64,000 nt of DNA from contig NZ_CP152413.1 in the NCBI RefSeq assembly GCF_038967635.1, forward strand, positions 6,080,001 through 6,144,000. The letters run 5' to 3'. Shown here piece after piece: positions 52,729 through 61,317 of the stretch. This stretch comes from Bradyrhizobium sp. B124 (lineage in GTDB: Bacteria > Pseudomonadota > Alphaproteobacteria > Rhizobiales > Xanthobacteraceae). The translations under genes were made by a program, and so were the position numbers. How positions within the stretch are numbered: the stretch's first letter is position 1; each line of letters opens with the position of its first letter. The notes under the pieces were generated by a model, which worked only from the letters and a program-made list of their open reading frames with translations, had not been told where the DNA came from and searched no databases.

Positions 52729-52907
52729 GGGTGGAACAATTCCTTCCAACGTGCCGCATCAGTTTCCACAAGCGCAGGGCATCGCGCAACCCGTCATGCG
52801 CGGGGCGCGGTCGCACGCGCTCGAAAGTGATGGATCAAGCCATCTCCGCTCGCCATAGTGCAAGGCTAGTACAAGACAGCAGCAATACCGAACGAGGGAG
52901 AAACGTC

Positions 52908-53708
52908 ATGTCGGCCAGCCCAGTCCTGTGGAGCCTCGATGCGCGCGGGGTCGCGACCGTCACGCTGAATCGCCCCGAGGTCAACAACGCCTATGACGGC
53001 GCACTGATTGCGGGCGTGCTGGCCGCGATCGACGATCTCTCGACCAGGCCGGTGCGCGTCGTCGTGCTGAACGGCAACGGCAAGCATTTCCAGGCCGGCG
53101 CCGACCTGAAATGGATCAACGGCGTGCGGCCGAAATCATCCGAGGAGAACGAGGCGGCGTCGCGCGCCACCTTCGAGGCCGTGCAGCGCCTCAACACGCT
53201 GCCGGTGCCGACCGTGGCGCTGGTGCAGGGCGGTTGCTTCGGCGGCGGCACCGGCGTGATCGCGGCCTGCGATATCGTGATCGCGGCCGACAACGCGCTG
53301 TTCTCGATCACCGAGGTGCGCTGGGGCCTGACGGCTGCGATCATCATCCCGCAGCTTTGCGACGCCATCGGCGCGCGCCAGGTGCGCCGCTACGCGCTGA
53401 CCGGCGAACGTTTCGGCGCTGAGGATGCCCGCCGCATCGGCCTGGTCCATGAGGTGGTGCCATCAGCCGATCTCGAGAGCGCAGGTGCCAAGGTCGTCGA
53501 GCAGCTGCTCGGCAACGCGCCGGATGCGATGGCCGAGACCAAGAAGCTCGCGATGGAGAGTTCGTTCGGCGGCATGGGCGTGGATGATGAGGCCTACAAG
53601 CGCCTCGTCCATCTGCATTCGGCCAAGCGGCAGACCGCCGAGGCGGCCGAAGGACTCGCGTCCTTTGCCGAGAAGCGCGCGGGCCGGTGGGGCGGCGGCG
53701 GGGCATAG
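52908..53708 (+). CDS. Enoyl-CoA hydratase/isomerase family protein
   Basis: 266-residue crotonase. Oxyanion-hole segments are KHFQAGADLKWIN and VQGGCFGGGTGVIAACDIVI. The catalytic region reads SITEVRWGLTAAIIIP with the first Glu present, in the style of methylglutaconyl-CoA hydratase (LiuC/MenB-like). The C-terminus ends GRWGGGGA. Good ribosome site (GAGGGAGAAACGTC). Divergent from the ketopantoate reductase homologue. The CoA substrate is unknown. Confidence 0.9.
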   Translation: MSASPVLWSLDARGVATVTLNRPEVNNAYDGALIAGVLAAIDDLSTRPVRVVVLNGNGKHFQAGADLKWINGVRPKSSEENEAASRATFEAVQRLNTLPVPTVALVQGGCFGGGTGVIAACDIVIAADNALFSITEVRWGLTAAIIIPQLCDAIGARQVRRYALTGERFGAEDARRIGLVHEVVPSADLESAGAKVVEQLLGNAPDAMAETKKLAMESSFGGMGVDDEAYKRLVHLHSAKRQTAEAAEGLASFAEKRAGRWGGGGA

Positions 53709-53723
53709 GCCCGGCCGCTCAGC

Positions 53724-53990
53724 TCAGCAGCCGCGGCAGATGCCACGCATGCTGCGATAGACCTCTTCGTCGTCACGACGCATCTGCTGCAACTGATCGA
53801 ACGTCTTCGATTCGCTCGACTGGGTGATCGGCGGCGGCTCGGGCTTGCGCTTCGCCGCCAGCTCCTGCTCCTGGCGATGGTAGCAGGCCTCGCGCTCCGG
53901 CTTGGCCTCGATGAACCGGCAGGTCTCGATCGCCGCCGCGGGCCCGGCGGCGAGGATGAGGCCAAGCGACACTGACATCAGGAGTTTCAA
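53724..53990 (-). CDS. Small secreted protein of unknown function
   Basis: 88 residues: signal peptide MKLLMSVSLGLILAAGPAAA, then a charged helical region with two Cys near residues 24 and 36 and two near the end (ICRGC). Four Cys in a small exported protein suggest disulfides or metal binding, but no known motif. It lies just after the enoyl-CoA hydratase on the other strand. Confidence 0.65.
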   Translation of the reverse strand: MKLLMSVSLGLILAAGPAAAIETCRFIEAKPEREACYHRQEQELAAKRKPEPPPITQSSESKTFDQLQQMRRDDEEVYRSMRGICRGC

Positions 53991-54051
53991 AGCGGGGGAT
54001 CCTTTGGCGTCCTTGTCTCAGGTCCGTATGCGAGGGCAAGACCATCTCGCA

Positions 54052-54936
54052 TCACAGCGATTGCGCCAGTGACTTTTTCAATGTCTTCAGCAGCGCCTGC
54101 ACCGCGGCGGCATTGATGCGGCGCTCGGGAACGGCGGCCTTCACCCACAGTTCCGGGATCGGAAACTCGGCGAGGATCGGCTGCAAGGCGCCGTCGCGCA
54201 GCGCGTCCGCGACCAGATAGTGCGAGAGCAGCGCGATGCCATTGCCGGCGATCGCGCTTTGCGCCAGCACACGGCCCTCGTTCGACGAGAGAATCGGGCG
54301 CACCTGGACATTGATGCGGCCGCGTGGTCCCTCGAACGGCCATTCCGGTCCGGTCGGCAGGAAACTGAGGCAGCGGTGATCGACCAGGTCGCGCGGATGT
54401 TTCGGCGTGCCGTGCTTCTTCAGATACGCTGACGAGGCGCACAACAGCCGCGGCAGCCGGCACAAAGGCTCGTCGACGACGCCACCGAAGGAATGCGGGA
54501 AGGCGCCGATCGCGATGTCAAAACCTTCGGTCACCGGATCGACCGGACGGTCGATCATCACGATCTCGAGCTTCACGCTTCTGTTCTGCTTCTGGAAGAT
54601 CGTGAAGGCATCGGCGAGCCGCGCGACCGTTAGCGAGGTCGGCGCCTTCACGCGCAGATGATCGGTGAGATCGCGCTGCTTCTCGCCCATCCGCGACAGT
54701 AGATCGCCGACATCGGCAACCACGCCGCGGGCGCGATGGACATATTGCTGCCCGGCCTCAGTCAGCCGCAACTGACGGGTCGAGCGGTGGAACAGCGCGG
54801 TGCCGATCCGCTCCTCGAGCTGGGTCACGCGCTTGGCGACGACCGACGTCGCGACGTTGAGCTTGCGCGCCGCGGCGGAGAAGCCGCCGGCGTCGGCGGT
54901 GGCGAGGAAGGCTTCGAGATTGACCAGCGTATCCAT
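54052..54936 (-). CDS. LysR-family transcriptional regulator
   Basis: 294 residues: N-terminal helix-turn-helix NLEAFLATADAGGFSAAARK ... VATSVVAKRVTQLEERIGTA, then the effector domain ending in SLAQSL. The ATG at 54936 follows the expected LTTR start; a 44-codon upstream extension has no ribosome site. Divergent from the flavin oxidoreductase and ABC transporter genes, which it probably regulates in response to the transported compound. An inverted repeat in the intergenic region is a likely site. Confidence 0.9.
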   Translation of the reverse strand: MDTLVNLEAFLATADAGGFSAAARKLNVATSVVAKRVTQLEERIGTALFHRSTRQLRLTEAGQQYVHRARGVVADVGDLLSRMGEKQRDLTDHLRVKAPTSLTVARLADAFTIFQKQNRSVKLEIVMIDRPVDPVTEGFDIAIGAFPHSFGGVVDEPLCRLPRLLCASSAYLKKHGTPKHPRDLVDHRCLSFLPTGPEWPFEGPRGRINVQVRPILSSNEGRVLAQSAIAGNGIALLSHYLVADALRDGALQPILAEFPIPELWVKAAVPERRINAAAVQALLKTLKKSLAQSL

Positions 54937-54990
54937 CTGCGCTTCCCAATAGCCTTTCTCGATTCGCGAAAGCTGATTACATAATTTGGT

Positions 54991-55007
54991 GGATTGTACT
55001 GCAATCC
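54991..55007. promoter_or_regulatory. LTTR-like inverted repeat between LysR gene and flavin oxidoreductase gene
   Basis: GGATTG and CAATCC pair around TACTG, within the 115-nt divergent promoter region. Arm and spacer lengths are typical of LysR-type sites although the strict T-N11-A form is not met. It is 55 nt from the regulator start and 44 nt from the oxidoreductase start. Confidence 0.5.
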
Positions 55008-55051
55008 GCATCAATTCATAGTTGGCCCAATCAACTTTGTTCAGGGCGGAA

Positions 55052-56416
55052 ATGATGCTGATGAGCACGATCGAAGAACCTGCGCGACAGGTCCCGGTCT
55101 ATGGCGAATATGATGTGGTGGTGCTTGGCGGCGGTCCGGCCGGCATCGCGGCAGCGGTCGGCGCGGCACGGGCCGGGCGGCGTACGCTCTTGATCGAGCG
55201 CTACGGCTTTCTCGGCGGCATGGGCACCGCGGCGGGCGTGACGAACTTCTGCGGGCTGCACGCCAACATCTTCGGCGAGATGCATCGCGTGGTGCAGGGC
55301 ATCGCCTCCGACCTGCTGGCGCGGATCGACCGGCTCGGCGGGTTGAACGCGCCGCATCTGATCCTCGGCAAGATCCTAGCGCAGGCCTATGACACCGCGG
55401 CCTACAAGATCGCGGCGGACGATCTCTTGGCGCATCACAAGGTCGATATCCTGTTCCACGCGCTCGGCGCCGGCGTCGTCATGGATGGCGCGCACATCCG
55501 CGCGCTGATGGTGGAAACCAAGGCCGGCCGGCAGGCCGTGCGGGCCGGCATCTTCATCGACTGCTCCGGTGACGGCGACCTCGCGGTGTGGGCCGGCGCG
55601 TCCTATGAGGTCGGCGACAACCAAGGCGGAATGCTCTACCCCTCGATGATGTTCCGTCTCAATGGCATCGATCCGGCGAAAGCCGGCGATGCATGGCAGA
55701 CGATCCCGGCGCTGATGGCGGAAGCCGAGGCCGCCGGCACCCGCAAATTCCCGCGCAAGTCCGCGATCGTCCGGCCGCAGAAATCGCAGATCGAATGGCG
55801 GGTGAATTTCACCCAGGTGACGCGGAGCGATGGCGGCGCCATCTCGGGCATTGATCCAGATGACATGACGCGCGGTGAGATCGAGGGCCGTCGCCAGGCG
55901 GTCGAGGCCTTTGCGTTCCTGCGCACGGTGCCCGGATTCGAGAATTCCTACATCGTCGATCTGCCGCCGCAGCTCGGCATCCGCGAGACGCGGCGCGTGA
56001 TCGGCGGCTACATGCTGTCCGGCGAGGACGTCTTGGGCTGTGCCTCGTTCGAGGACTCGATCGGCGTCAATGGATGGCCGAAGGAATCCCACGTGCCGGG
56101 CGACGTGATCTTCGAGTTTCCGCCGATCCCGGAAAGCCGCGGCTATAACGAGTTACCGTATCGCATGCTGGTGCCTGATGGCGTCGACAACCTGCTGGTC
56201 GCCGGCCGCTGCGCTTCGATGACCCATGAAGGACAATCGGCGGCGCGCGTCTCCGGTGCCTGTTTCGTGATGGGCGAGGCGGCGGGAACCGCGGCCGCGC
56301 TGGCACTGTCGGGCAATACGATTCCGCGCGACATTTCCGTCGAAAAGTTGCAACAACAGCTTGGCAAGCAGGGTGCGTTTATCGGCCGCGATCAGGCCGT
56401 GCCCGAAGGACTCTAG
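55052..56416 (+). CDS. FAD-dependent oxidoreductase (FAD_oxidored family)
   Basis: 454 residues; FAD motif DVVVLGGGPAGIAAAVGAAR near residue 25 and GFLGGMGTAAGVTNFCGLHA shortly after. Later FIDCSGDGDLAVWAGA (second FAD segment) and DNLLVAGRCASMTHEGQSAA near the end are typical. Start is ambiguous among three nearby Met codons; AGGGCGGAA precedes the first. It lies upstream of the ABC transporter, separated by a family D repeat. Likely oxidises the imported compound. Confidence 0.85.
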   Translation: MMLMSTIEEPARQVPVYGEYDVVVLGGGPAGIAAAVGAARAGRRTLLIERYGFLGGMGTAAGVTNFCGLHANIFGEMHRVVQGIASDLLARIDRLGGLNAPHLILGKILAQAYDTAAYKIAADDLLAHHKVDILFHALGAGVVMDGAHIRALMVETKAGRQAVRAGIFIDCSGDGDLAVWAGASYEVGDNQGGMLYPSMMFRLNGIDPAKAGDAWQTIPALMAEAEAAGTRKFPRKSAIVRPQKSQIEWRVNFTQVTRSDGGAISGIDPDDMTRGEIEGRRQAVEAFAFLRTVPGFENSYIVDLPPQLGIRETRRVIGGYMLSGEDVLGCASFEDSIGVNGWPKESHVPGDVIFEFPPIPESRGYNELPYRMLVPDGVDNLLVAGRCASMTHEGQSAARVSGACFVMGEAAGTAAALALSGNTIPRDISVEKLQQQLGKQGAFIGRDQAVPEGL

Positions 56417-56516
56417 AGCGTTTTCAAGCGAAGTGGACACCGGTTCGCGTGAATAAAATGCGTCAAAACAGGAATCTGGAGCCCCATTCCGATCTAATCG
56501 GAACGGAAACGGCTCT
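56416..56516. repeat. Dispersed repeat, family D
   Basis: Body AGCGTTTTCAAGCGAAGTGG and CCGGTTCGCGTGAATAAAAT, then a partial hairpin TTCCGAT/ATCGGAA with CTA loop. It starts at the last base of the oxidoreductase stop and ends 15 nt before the next gene's start, so it lies within the likely transcript. Confidence 0.75.
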
Positions 56517-56531
56517 TGGCGGAGGACGACA

Positions 56532-57536
56532 ATGAAGGGTTGGGCGCGGCTCGCACTCGCGGGTCTCTTGGTGTGGGCCGCGAGTGGGATTGCACGGGCC
56601 GATGATCTCCTGAAGGCGAAGGTCGGTGTCTTGCGCCTGTCGTCCTCGGCGCCGGTGTTCATCGCTCAGGACAAGGGCTATTTCCACGACGCCGGGCTCG
56701 ACGTCGAGCTGAAGTTCTTCGACGCGGCGCAGCCGATCGCGGTCGCGACCACATCGGGCGATGTCGATTTCGGCATCACCGCTTTCACCGCGGGGCTCTA
56801 CAATCTCGCCGGCAAGGGCACGCTGAAGGTGATCGGCGGCATGAGCCGCGAGAAGGCCGGCTATCCCTTGATCGGCTATTTCGCCAGCAACAATGCCTAT
56901 GCCGCCGGCCTCAAGACCCCGAAGGATCTCGCCGGCAAGCGCGTGGCGGTGACCCAGGTCGGCTCCAGCTTCCACTATTCGCTCGGCCTGCTCGCCGACA
57001 AATACGGCTTCAAGCTGTCCGACGTGAAGGTCGTGCCGCTGCAGTCGCTGTCGAACGCGGCCGCGGCGCTGAAGGGTGAAACCGTCGACGCGGCGCTGTT
57101 GCCGGTTTCGACCGCGCGGACGCTGATGGACTCCAACGGCGCGAAATTCCTGGGCTGGGTCGGCGACGAGACGCCGTGGCAGTTAGGGGCCATCTTCGCT
57201 TCGCCGAAGACATTGGCCAATGCCGCTTTGGTGACCAGGCTGCTCACCGCGCTCACCCGCGCCGACCACGAATACCACGACGTGATCCTGACCGCGATCA
57301 AGGACGGCGTGGTACCGATCAACGACAAGACAAGGCCGCTGCTCGAGATCATCGCCAAATACACCAATCTTCCGGTCGAGCAGGTGGTGGGCAACTGCGC
57401 CTATGTCGATCCCGACGGCAAGCTCGACGTGAAGAACGTCGGCAACCAGATCGAATGGCTGCAGGAGCAGGGCTTCGTCGACAAGGGCTTTGACGCCGGC
57501 ACGATCATCGCCAAGGATCATGTGAAGGCGGATTGA
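56532..57536 (+). CDS. ABC transporter substrate-binding protein (SsuA/NMT1-like)
   Basis: 334 residues: signal peptide ending GIARA; then LRLSSSAPVFIAQDKGYFHD and GLDVELKFFDAAQPIAVATT, the typical opening of periplasmic binding proteins for sulfonates, nitrate or thiamine-precursor-like ligands (NMT1/THI5 superfamily). ATG with GGAGGACGAC upstream. Followed after a family C repeat by ATPase and permease genes. The ligand cannot be determined; the neighbouring flavoenzyme suggests an organic substrate that is then oxidised. Confidence 0.88.
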   Translation: MKGWARLALAGLLVWAASGIARADDLLKAKVGVLRLSSSAPVFIAQDKGYFHDAGLDVELKFFDAAQPIAVATTSGDVDFGITAFTAGLYNLAGKGTLKVIGGMSREKAGYPLIGYFASNNAYAAGLKTPKDLAGKRVAVTQVGSSFHYSLGLLADKYGFKLSDVKVVPLQSLSNAAAALKGETVDAALLPVSTARTLMDSNGAKFLGWVGDETPWQLGAIFASPKTLANAALVTRLLTALTRADHEYHDVILTAIKDGVVPINDKTRPLLEIIAKYTNLPVEQVVGNCAYVDPDGKLDVKNVGNQIEWLQEQGFVDKGFDAGTIIAKDHVKAD

Positions 57537-57554
57537 TGCGGACACGTAACGAAC

Positions 57555-57640
57555 CGTCATTGCGAGCGAAGCGAAGCAATCCATCGTGCCACATCCGCGG
57601 ATGGATGGATTGCTTCGTCGCTTCGCTCCTCGCAATGACG
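57555..57640. repeat. Dispersed inverted repeat, family C
   Basis: Opens CGTCATTGCGAGCGAAGCGA and closes TCGCTCCTCGCAATGACG. It lies between the binding-protein gene and the ATPase gene, within an operon, where a hairpin could lower expression of the distal genes. Confidence 0.78.
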
Positions 57641-57665
57641 AGCTCTATTGCGAGCAGTGCATAGC

Positions 57666-58439
57666 ATGGACCTGATCGCCGACCATATCAGCCATCGCTT
57701 CGGCGCGCTCGACGTGCTCGATGATGTCTCCTTCACGGTTCGTGCCGGCGAGATCGTCGCGATCGTCGGGCCGTCCGGCTGCGGCAAGAGCACGCTGCTG
57801 TCGATCCTCGGCGGCCTGCTGCGGCCGGCCGCGGGCGCGGCCGAGTTGCGCGGGGTGCCGCCGGCCGGCAGCCTCAATCCGTTGACCTTCGTGTTCCAGG
57901 ACTTTGCCTTGCTGCCGTGGAATACGGTCGAGGAGAACGTCGCGTTTCCGCTGCTGCACGCCGCCTTGAGCGCCGGCGAGCGCAGCGCCGTGATCGACGA
58001 TGCGCTGCGCCGCACGGGCTTGACGGATTTTCGCTCGGCCTATCCGAAGCAGTTGTCCGGCGGCATGCGCCAGCGCGTCGGCATTGCGCGCGCACTCGCG
58101 GTTCGTCCGGCGATCCTGTTGATGGACGAGCCGCTGTCGGCGCTGGATTCACAGACCCGCGAGCTCCTGATGGAGGATTTCGTCGGCCTGCTCGCCGACG
58201 GCGCGATGGGCGCGGTCTATGTCACGCATAACCTCGAGGAAGCCGTGCGGCTTGCCGACCGCGTCGTGGTGCTGTCGCGCCGCCCCGGCCGCATCAGGGA
58301 GATCGTGACCATCCCGATGACGCGCGTCGAGCGCGGCGCGGCGGATGCCCGCGGCCAGATGGCTGCCTTGCAGGGCGAGTTGTGGTCGCTGATTCGGAAA
58401 GAAGCGATCGATGCCGAGCGCGAGGTCCAGCATGCTTGA
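57666..58439 (+). CDS. ABC transporter ATP-binding protein (SsuB/TauB-like)
   Basis: 257 residues: Walker A GPSGCGKST (38-46), Q-loop FVFQDFALLPWNTV, signature LSGGMRQRVGIARA, Walker B ILLMDEPLSALD, and H-loop VTHNLEEAV. These place it in the nitrate/sulfonate/taurine importer class. The ATG is 8 nt after CGAGCAGTG without a strong ribosome site. Overlaps the permease gene by 8 nt. Confidence 0.93.
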   Translation: MDLIADHISHRFGALDVLDDVSFTVRAGEIVAIVGPSGCGKSTLLSILGGLLRPAAGAAELRGVPPAGSLNPLTFVFQDFALLPWNTVEENVAFPLLHAALSAGERSAVIDDALRRTGLTDFRSAYPKQLSGGMRQRVGIARALAVRPAILLMDEPLSALDSQTRELLMEDFVGLLADGAMGAVYVTHNLEEAVRLADRVVVLSRRPGRIREIVTIPMTRVERGAADARGQMAALQGELWSLIRKEAIDAEREVQHA

Positions 58440-59259
58440 CCGCTCCCCGCAGGAGACCAAGGACCAATCGGCAGAAGCGACGCGGCCGGTCACGTTTCGC
58501 GGCGCCGGCTTCACTCCTGGCGGCAGCCGCTATGCCGGCTGGATCGCGCTCGCGCTCGTCATCGCGGTCTGGCAGCTTGCCGGCAGTGCGGGATTGGTCA
58601 ACCCGCTGTTCCTGCCGGCGCCGTCGGCGATCGCGGTTGCGATCTATAAGCTCGCGATGTCGGGCGCGCTGTGGCAGCATTTGTCGTGGTCGATCATGCG
58701 GATCGGCACCGGCTGGATCATCGGCACGGCAGTGGGCGTCATCGTCGGCTTCGCGATCGGGCTGTCGACCATGGCGCGTGGCGTCGGCATCACCTTCATC
58801 TCGGCGCTGTTCCCGATTCCGAAGATCGCGCTGCTGCCGCTGCTCATCCTGTGGCTCGGGATCGGCGAGGAGCCGAAGATCGCGACCATTGCGCTCGGGG
58901 TGTTCTTCTCGACCGCGATCTCGGTCTATAGCGGCGTCGACGCGGTGCCGCGCAATCTGATCCGGATGGCGCAGAGCTTCAACGTGCCGTTCCGCGCCAT
59001 CGTGCGCCGCGTGATCTGGCCGGGCGCGCTGCCCTCGATCCTCGCCGGCTTCCGCATCACTTCGTCGGTCGCGCTGTTGCTCGTCGTCAGTGCCGAGATG
59101 ATCGGCGCGCAATACGGCATCGGCGCCTTCGTGCTGCAGGCCGGCAATCTGATGCAGACCGATCAGCTGCTCGCCGGCGTCGTGATCCTGTCGCTGTTCG
59201 GGCTTGTGGTCGGGAAGCTGATCAACCTGCTCGAGGTGAGGCTGCTGCACTGGCGGTGA
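58432..59259 (+). CDS. ABC transporter permease (SsuC/TauC-like)
   Basis: 275 residues with about six transmembrane helices; contains the binding-protein-dependent EAA-type loop AQSFNVPFRAIVRRVIWPGALPS, typical of SsuC-like permeases. ATG at 58432, inside the ATPase gene's end, follows GAGGTCCAGC. Starts with a polar leader of about 30 residues. Together with the binding protein and ATPase it forms a complete importer. Confidence 0.92.
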   Translation: MLDRSPQETKDQSAEATRPVTFRGAGFTPGGSRYAGWIALALVIAVWQLAGSAGLVNPLFLPAPSAIAVAIYKLAMSGALWQHLSWSIMRIGTGWIIGTAVGVIVGFAIGLSTMARGVGITFISALFPIPKIALLPLLILWLGIGEEPKIATIALGVFFSTAISVYSGVDAVPRNLIRMAQSFNVPFRAIVRRVIWPGALPSILAGFRITSSVALLLVVSAEMIGAQYGIGAFVLQAGNLMQTDQLLAGVVILSLFGLVVGKLINLLEVRLLHWR

Positions 59260-59287
59260 GGGCCACACTGCCGGCCACACCCAAGGT

Positions 59288-59399
59288 GTCGTCCCGGGAC
59301 CCATAACCACAGGGCGTGGTTGTTGGGAAAAGCTGGGCCCAAGCGCGTTCAACCAATCGAGAGTGGTGGTAATGGGTCCCGGCCTTCGCCGGGACGACG
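59288..59399. repeat. Dispersed inverted repeat, family B
   Basis: Opens GTCGTCCCGGGACCCATAAC and closes GGCCTTCGCCGGGACGAC. It lies between the permease and the convergent gentisate dioxygenase gene and probably folds at the 3' ends of both transcripts. Confidence 0.75.
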
Positions 59400-59434
59400 T
59401 GGGGTGGGTGCTGCGTGCCTTGCGACGACGGGCC

Positions 59435-60475
59435 TTATGCGTTGCCGCGATCCTCGCGGAACAAATCCAGCTTCTGCTGCACCGGGCGGTCGGAGAACGA
59501 GAACAGCACGGAGTCGGCGTCGGCCTCGTGGGTGACCCAATGCCAGCTCGGCACCACGAACAAATCGCGCGGGCCCCACTCAAATGTCTGGTCGCCGACC
59601 CGGGTGCGGCCCTTGCCCTCGATCGCCGCGAACACGGTGGCATCGGTTGACCGATAGCGCGCGGTCTTGAAACCCTTCGGCAGCAGCTGGATGAAGGTGC
59701 CGATGGTCGGCATCGCGAAATCGCCGGTCTCGGGATTGGAGAATTTCAGCTTCAGCCCATGGCAGGCGTCCCACTCGTTACTGACCCTGGCCTTCTCTAG
59801 CGCCTCGCGGGTGTATTCATATGGATAGTTGAAGATCGGCGAGGTCTTCGAGGTCCGCTTCTGGTCGATCGGCAACAAATTGTGGCCGTAGCGCGCGAAG
59901 CTGGCGCCGGCGGGCTTGGAGATCGACTGCTGATCTTCCTTGGCGCCCTCGGCGAACGAGCAATCGAAGAACTGCACCATCGGGATGTCGAGCCCGTCGA
60001 GCCAGAACATCGGCTCACTGGTTTCGTTGGAATGGTCGTGCCAGGTCATCGACGGCGTGATGACGAAGTCGCCCGGCGCCATCGCAGTGCGCTCGCCATC
60101 GACCGCAGTGAAGGCGCCCTTGCCCTCGAGCACGAAGCGCAGCGCCGACTGGGCATGGCGATGGGCGGGGGCGATGTCGCCCGGCACCACCATCTGCACG
60201 CCGGCGAACAGCGAGGTCGTGATCTTGGACTGGCCGCGCAGCCCCGGATTTTCCAGCACCAGCACGCGGCGCTCGGCTTCCTTGGCCGTGATCAATTTGC
60301 CGGCCTCGTTCATGTAATCGCGGATCTGGTCGAACTTCCACAGATGCGGGCGGCAGGCGCTCTTCGGCTCCGGCGTGATCAGATCGTTCATCACGTTCCA
60401 CAGCGCCGAGAGGTTCTGGCCGTCGATCTTCTTGTAGAACGCTTCGCGCTCGGGGGTCTTCTGCACGGCTTCCAT
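59435..60475 (-). CDS. gtdA: Gentisate 1,2-dioxygenase
   Basis: Ring-cleaves gentisate to maleylpyruvate using Fe(II) and O2. 346 residues, bicupin fold. The N-terminal cupin has PAHRHAQSALRF (His105 and His107) and TWHDHSN (His146 and His148), the iron-binding set; the C-terminal cupin has ARYRSTDATVFAAIEGKG and SWHWVTHEADADS. The ATG follows GGGAGGCTTGCC. Divergent from the isomerase/MarR/hydroxylase operon, with a palindrome in between. Identification is firm. Confidence 0.95.
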   Translation of the reverse strand: MEAVQKTPEREAFYKKIDGQNLSALWNVMNDLITPEPKSACRPHLWKFDQIRDYMNEAGKLITAKEAERRVLVLENPGLRGQSKITTSLFAGVQMVVPGDIAPAHRHAQSALRFVLEGKGAFTAVDGERTAMAPGDFVITPSMTWHDHSNETSEPMFWLDGLDIPMVQFFDCSFAEGAKEDQQSISKPAGASFARYGHNLLPIDQKRTSKTSPIFNYPYEYTREALEKARVSNEWDACHGLKLKFSNPETGDFAMPTIGTFIQLLPKGFKTARYRSTDATVFAAIEGKGRTRVGDQTFEWGPRDLFVVPSWHWVTHEADADSVLFSFSDRPVQQKLDLFREDRGNA

Positions 60476-60514
60476 GGCAAGCCTCCCATCATCATTCTTG
60501 TCGGTTCAATTGAT

Positions 60515-60532
60515 TGACAGTATACTTACAAT
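60515..60532. promoter_or_regulatory. Near-palindromic operator-like site upstream of gtdA
   Basis: The 18-mer TTGACAGTATACTTACAA has a perfectly palindromic core AGTATACT with matching TTG/CAA ends; 14 of 18 positions are symmetric. It is 40 nt upstream of the gtdA ATG. It fits the size of MarR sites, and a MarR gene is encoded in the divergent operon, but the link is untested. Confidence 0.55.
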
Positions 60533-60553
60533 ACGGCTAGCGTCAATGAAGCC

Positions 60554-60655
60554 GGAGCGTTTTCGAGCGAAGTGGATACCGGTTCGCGTGAAGAAAACGC
60601 GTCAAAACTTGAATCTAGAGCTTCGTTCCGATTCCATCGGAACGGAAAAGCTCTA
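60554..60655. repeat. Dispersed repeat, family D, within the divergent promoter region
   Basis: Body GAGCGTTTTCGAGCGAAGTG and GGTTCGCGTGAAGAAAACGC, then a hairpin CTAGAGCTTCGTTCCGAT/ATCGGAACGGAAAAGCTCTAG. It separates the palindromic site from the maleylpyruvate isomerase start by about 30 nt, so it lies in or near that gene's promoter or leader. Confidence 0.78.
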
Positions 60656-60684
60656 GCCAATGAGGAAATGCAAGGGAGGTTCCG

Positions 60685-61317
60685 ATGAAGCTGCATGGCT
60701 ATTTCCGGAGCAGCGCGTCCTACCGGGTCCGGATCGCCCTCAATCTGAAGGGGCTGACGTCAGAGCATCTGCCGCATCATTTGCGCAAGGGCGAGCAATG
60801 CGCGCCGGCCTATCTCGCGATCAATCCGCAGGGGCTGGTGCCGACCTTGGAGAGCGACGCCGGCGCAATCCTCACCCAGTCGCTTGCGATCATCGAATGG
60901 CTCGACGAGACCAATCCCAATCCGCCGCTGCTGCCGAACGACCCATTGCGGCGCGCCAAGGTGCGCGCGTTCGCACAGGCGATCGCCTGCGACACCCACC
61001 CGGTGCAGAATCTGAAAGTGCTGGCGCGGCTGCGCCAGCTCGGCCTGCCTGAGGAGCAGGTGACGGGATGGGCGGCCTGGGCCAATCGCGAGGGCCTTTT
61101 GGCCTGCGAGACCTTGATCGCGGCGGAGGCCGGGCCATTCTGCTTCGGTGATGCGCCGACGCTGGCCGATCTCTGCCTGGTGCCGCAGCTCGCCAATGCG
61201 CGGCGCTTCGGCGTCGACGTCTCGGCCTATCCGCGCCTGCTCAAGGCAGAGGCCGCGGCAAAACAAGTCAAGGCGTTCGCCGACGCCGCCCCGGACAAGC
61301 AGCCCGATGCCGAGTAG
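60685..61317 (+). CDS. maiA: Maleylpyruvate/maleylacetoacetate isomerase (zeta-class GST)
   Basis: Isomerises maleylpyruvate to fumarylpyruvate, with glutathione as cofactor. 210 residues. The N-terminal SSASYRVRIAL (9-19) is the zeta-class glutathione-activating Ser region, and INPQGLVPTL, ESDAGAILTQSLAIIEWLDE and APTLADLCLVPQL complete the GST pattern. Start has AAGGGAGGTTCCG upstream. Because the adjacent genes are gentisate-pathway genes, the maleylpyruvate role (NagL-like) is favoured over the tyrosine-pathway role. Overlaps the MarR gene start by 11 nt. Confidence 0.9.
   Translation: MKLHGYFRSSASYRVRIALNLKGLTSEHLPHHLRKGEQCAPAYLAINPQGLVPTLESDAGAILTQSLAIIEWLDETNPNPPLLPNDPLRRAKVRAFAQAIACDTHPVQNLKVLARLRQLGLPEEQVTGWAAWANREGLLACETLIAAEAGPFCFGDAPTLADLCLVPQLANARRFGVDVSAYPRLLKAEAAAKQVKAFADAAPDKQPDAE

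Noticed and set aside
60515..60532. TTGACA/TATACT as promoter boxes
   Set aside because: They nearly abut (one base between), so they cannot be a -35/-10 pair; the palindrome explanation fits better.
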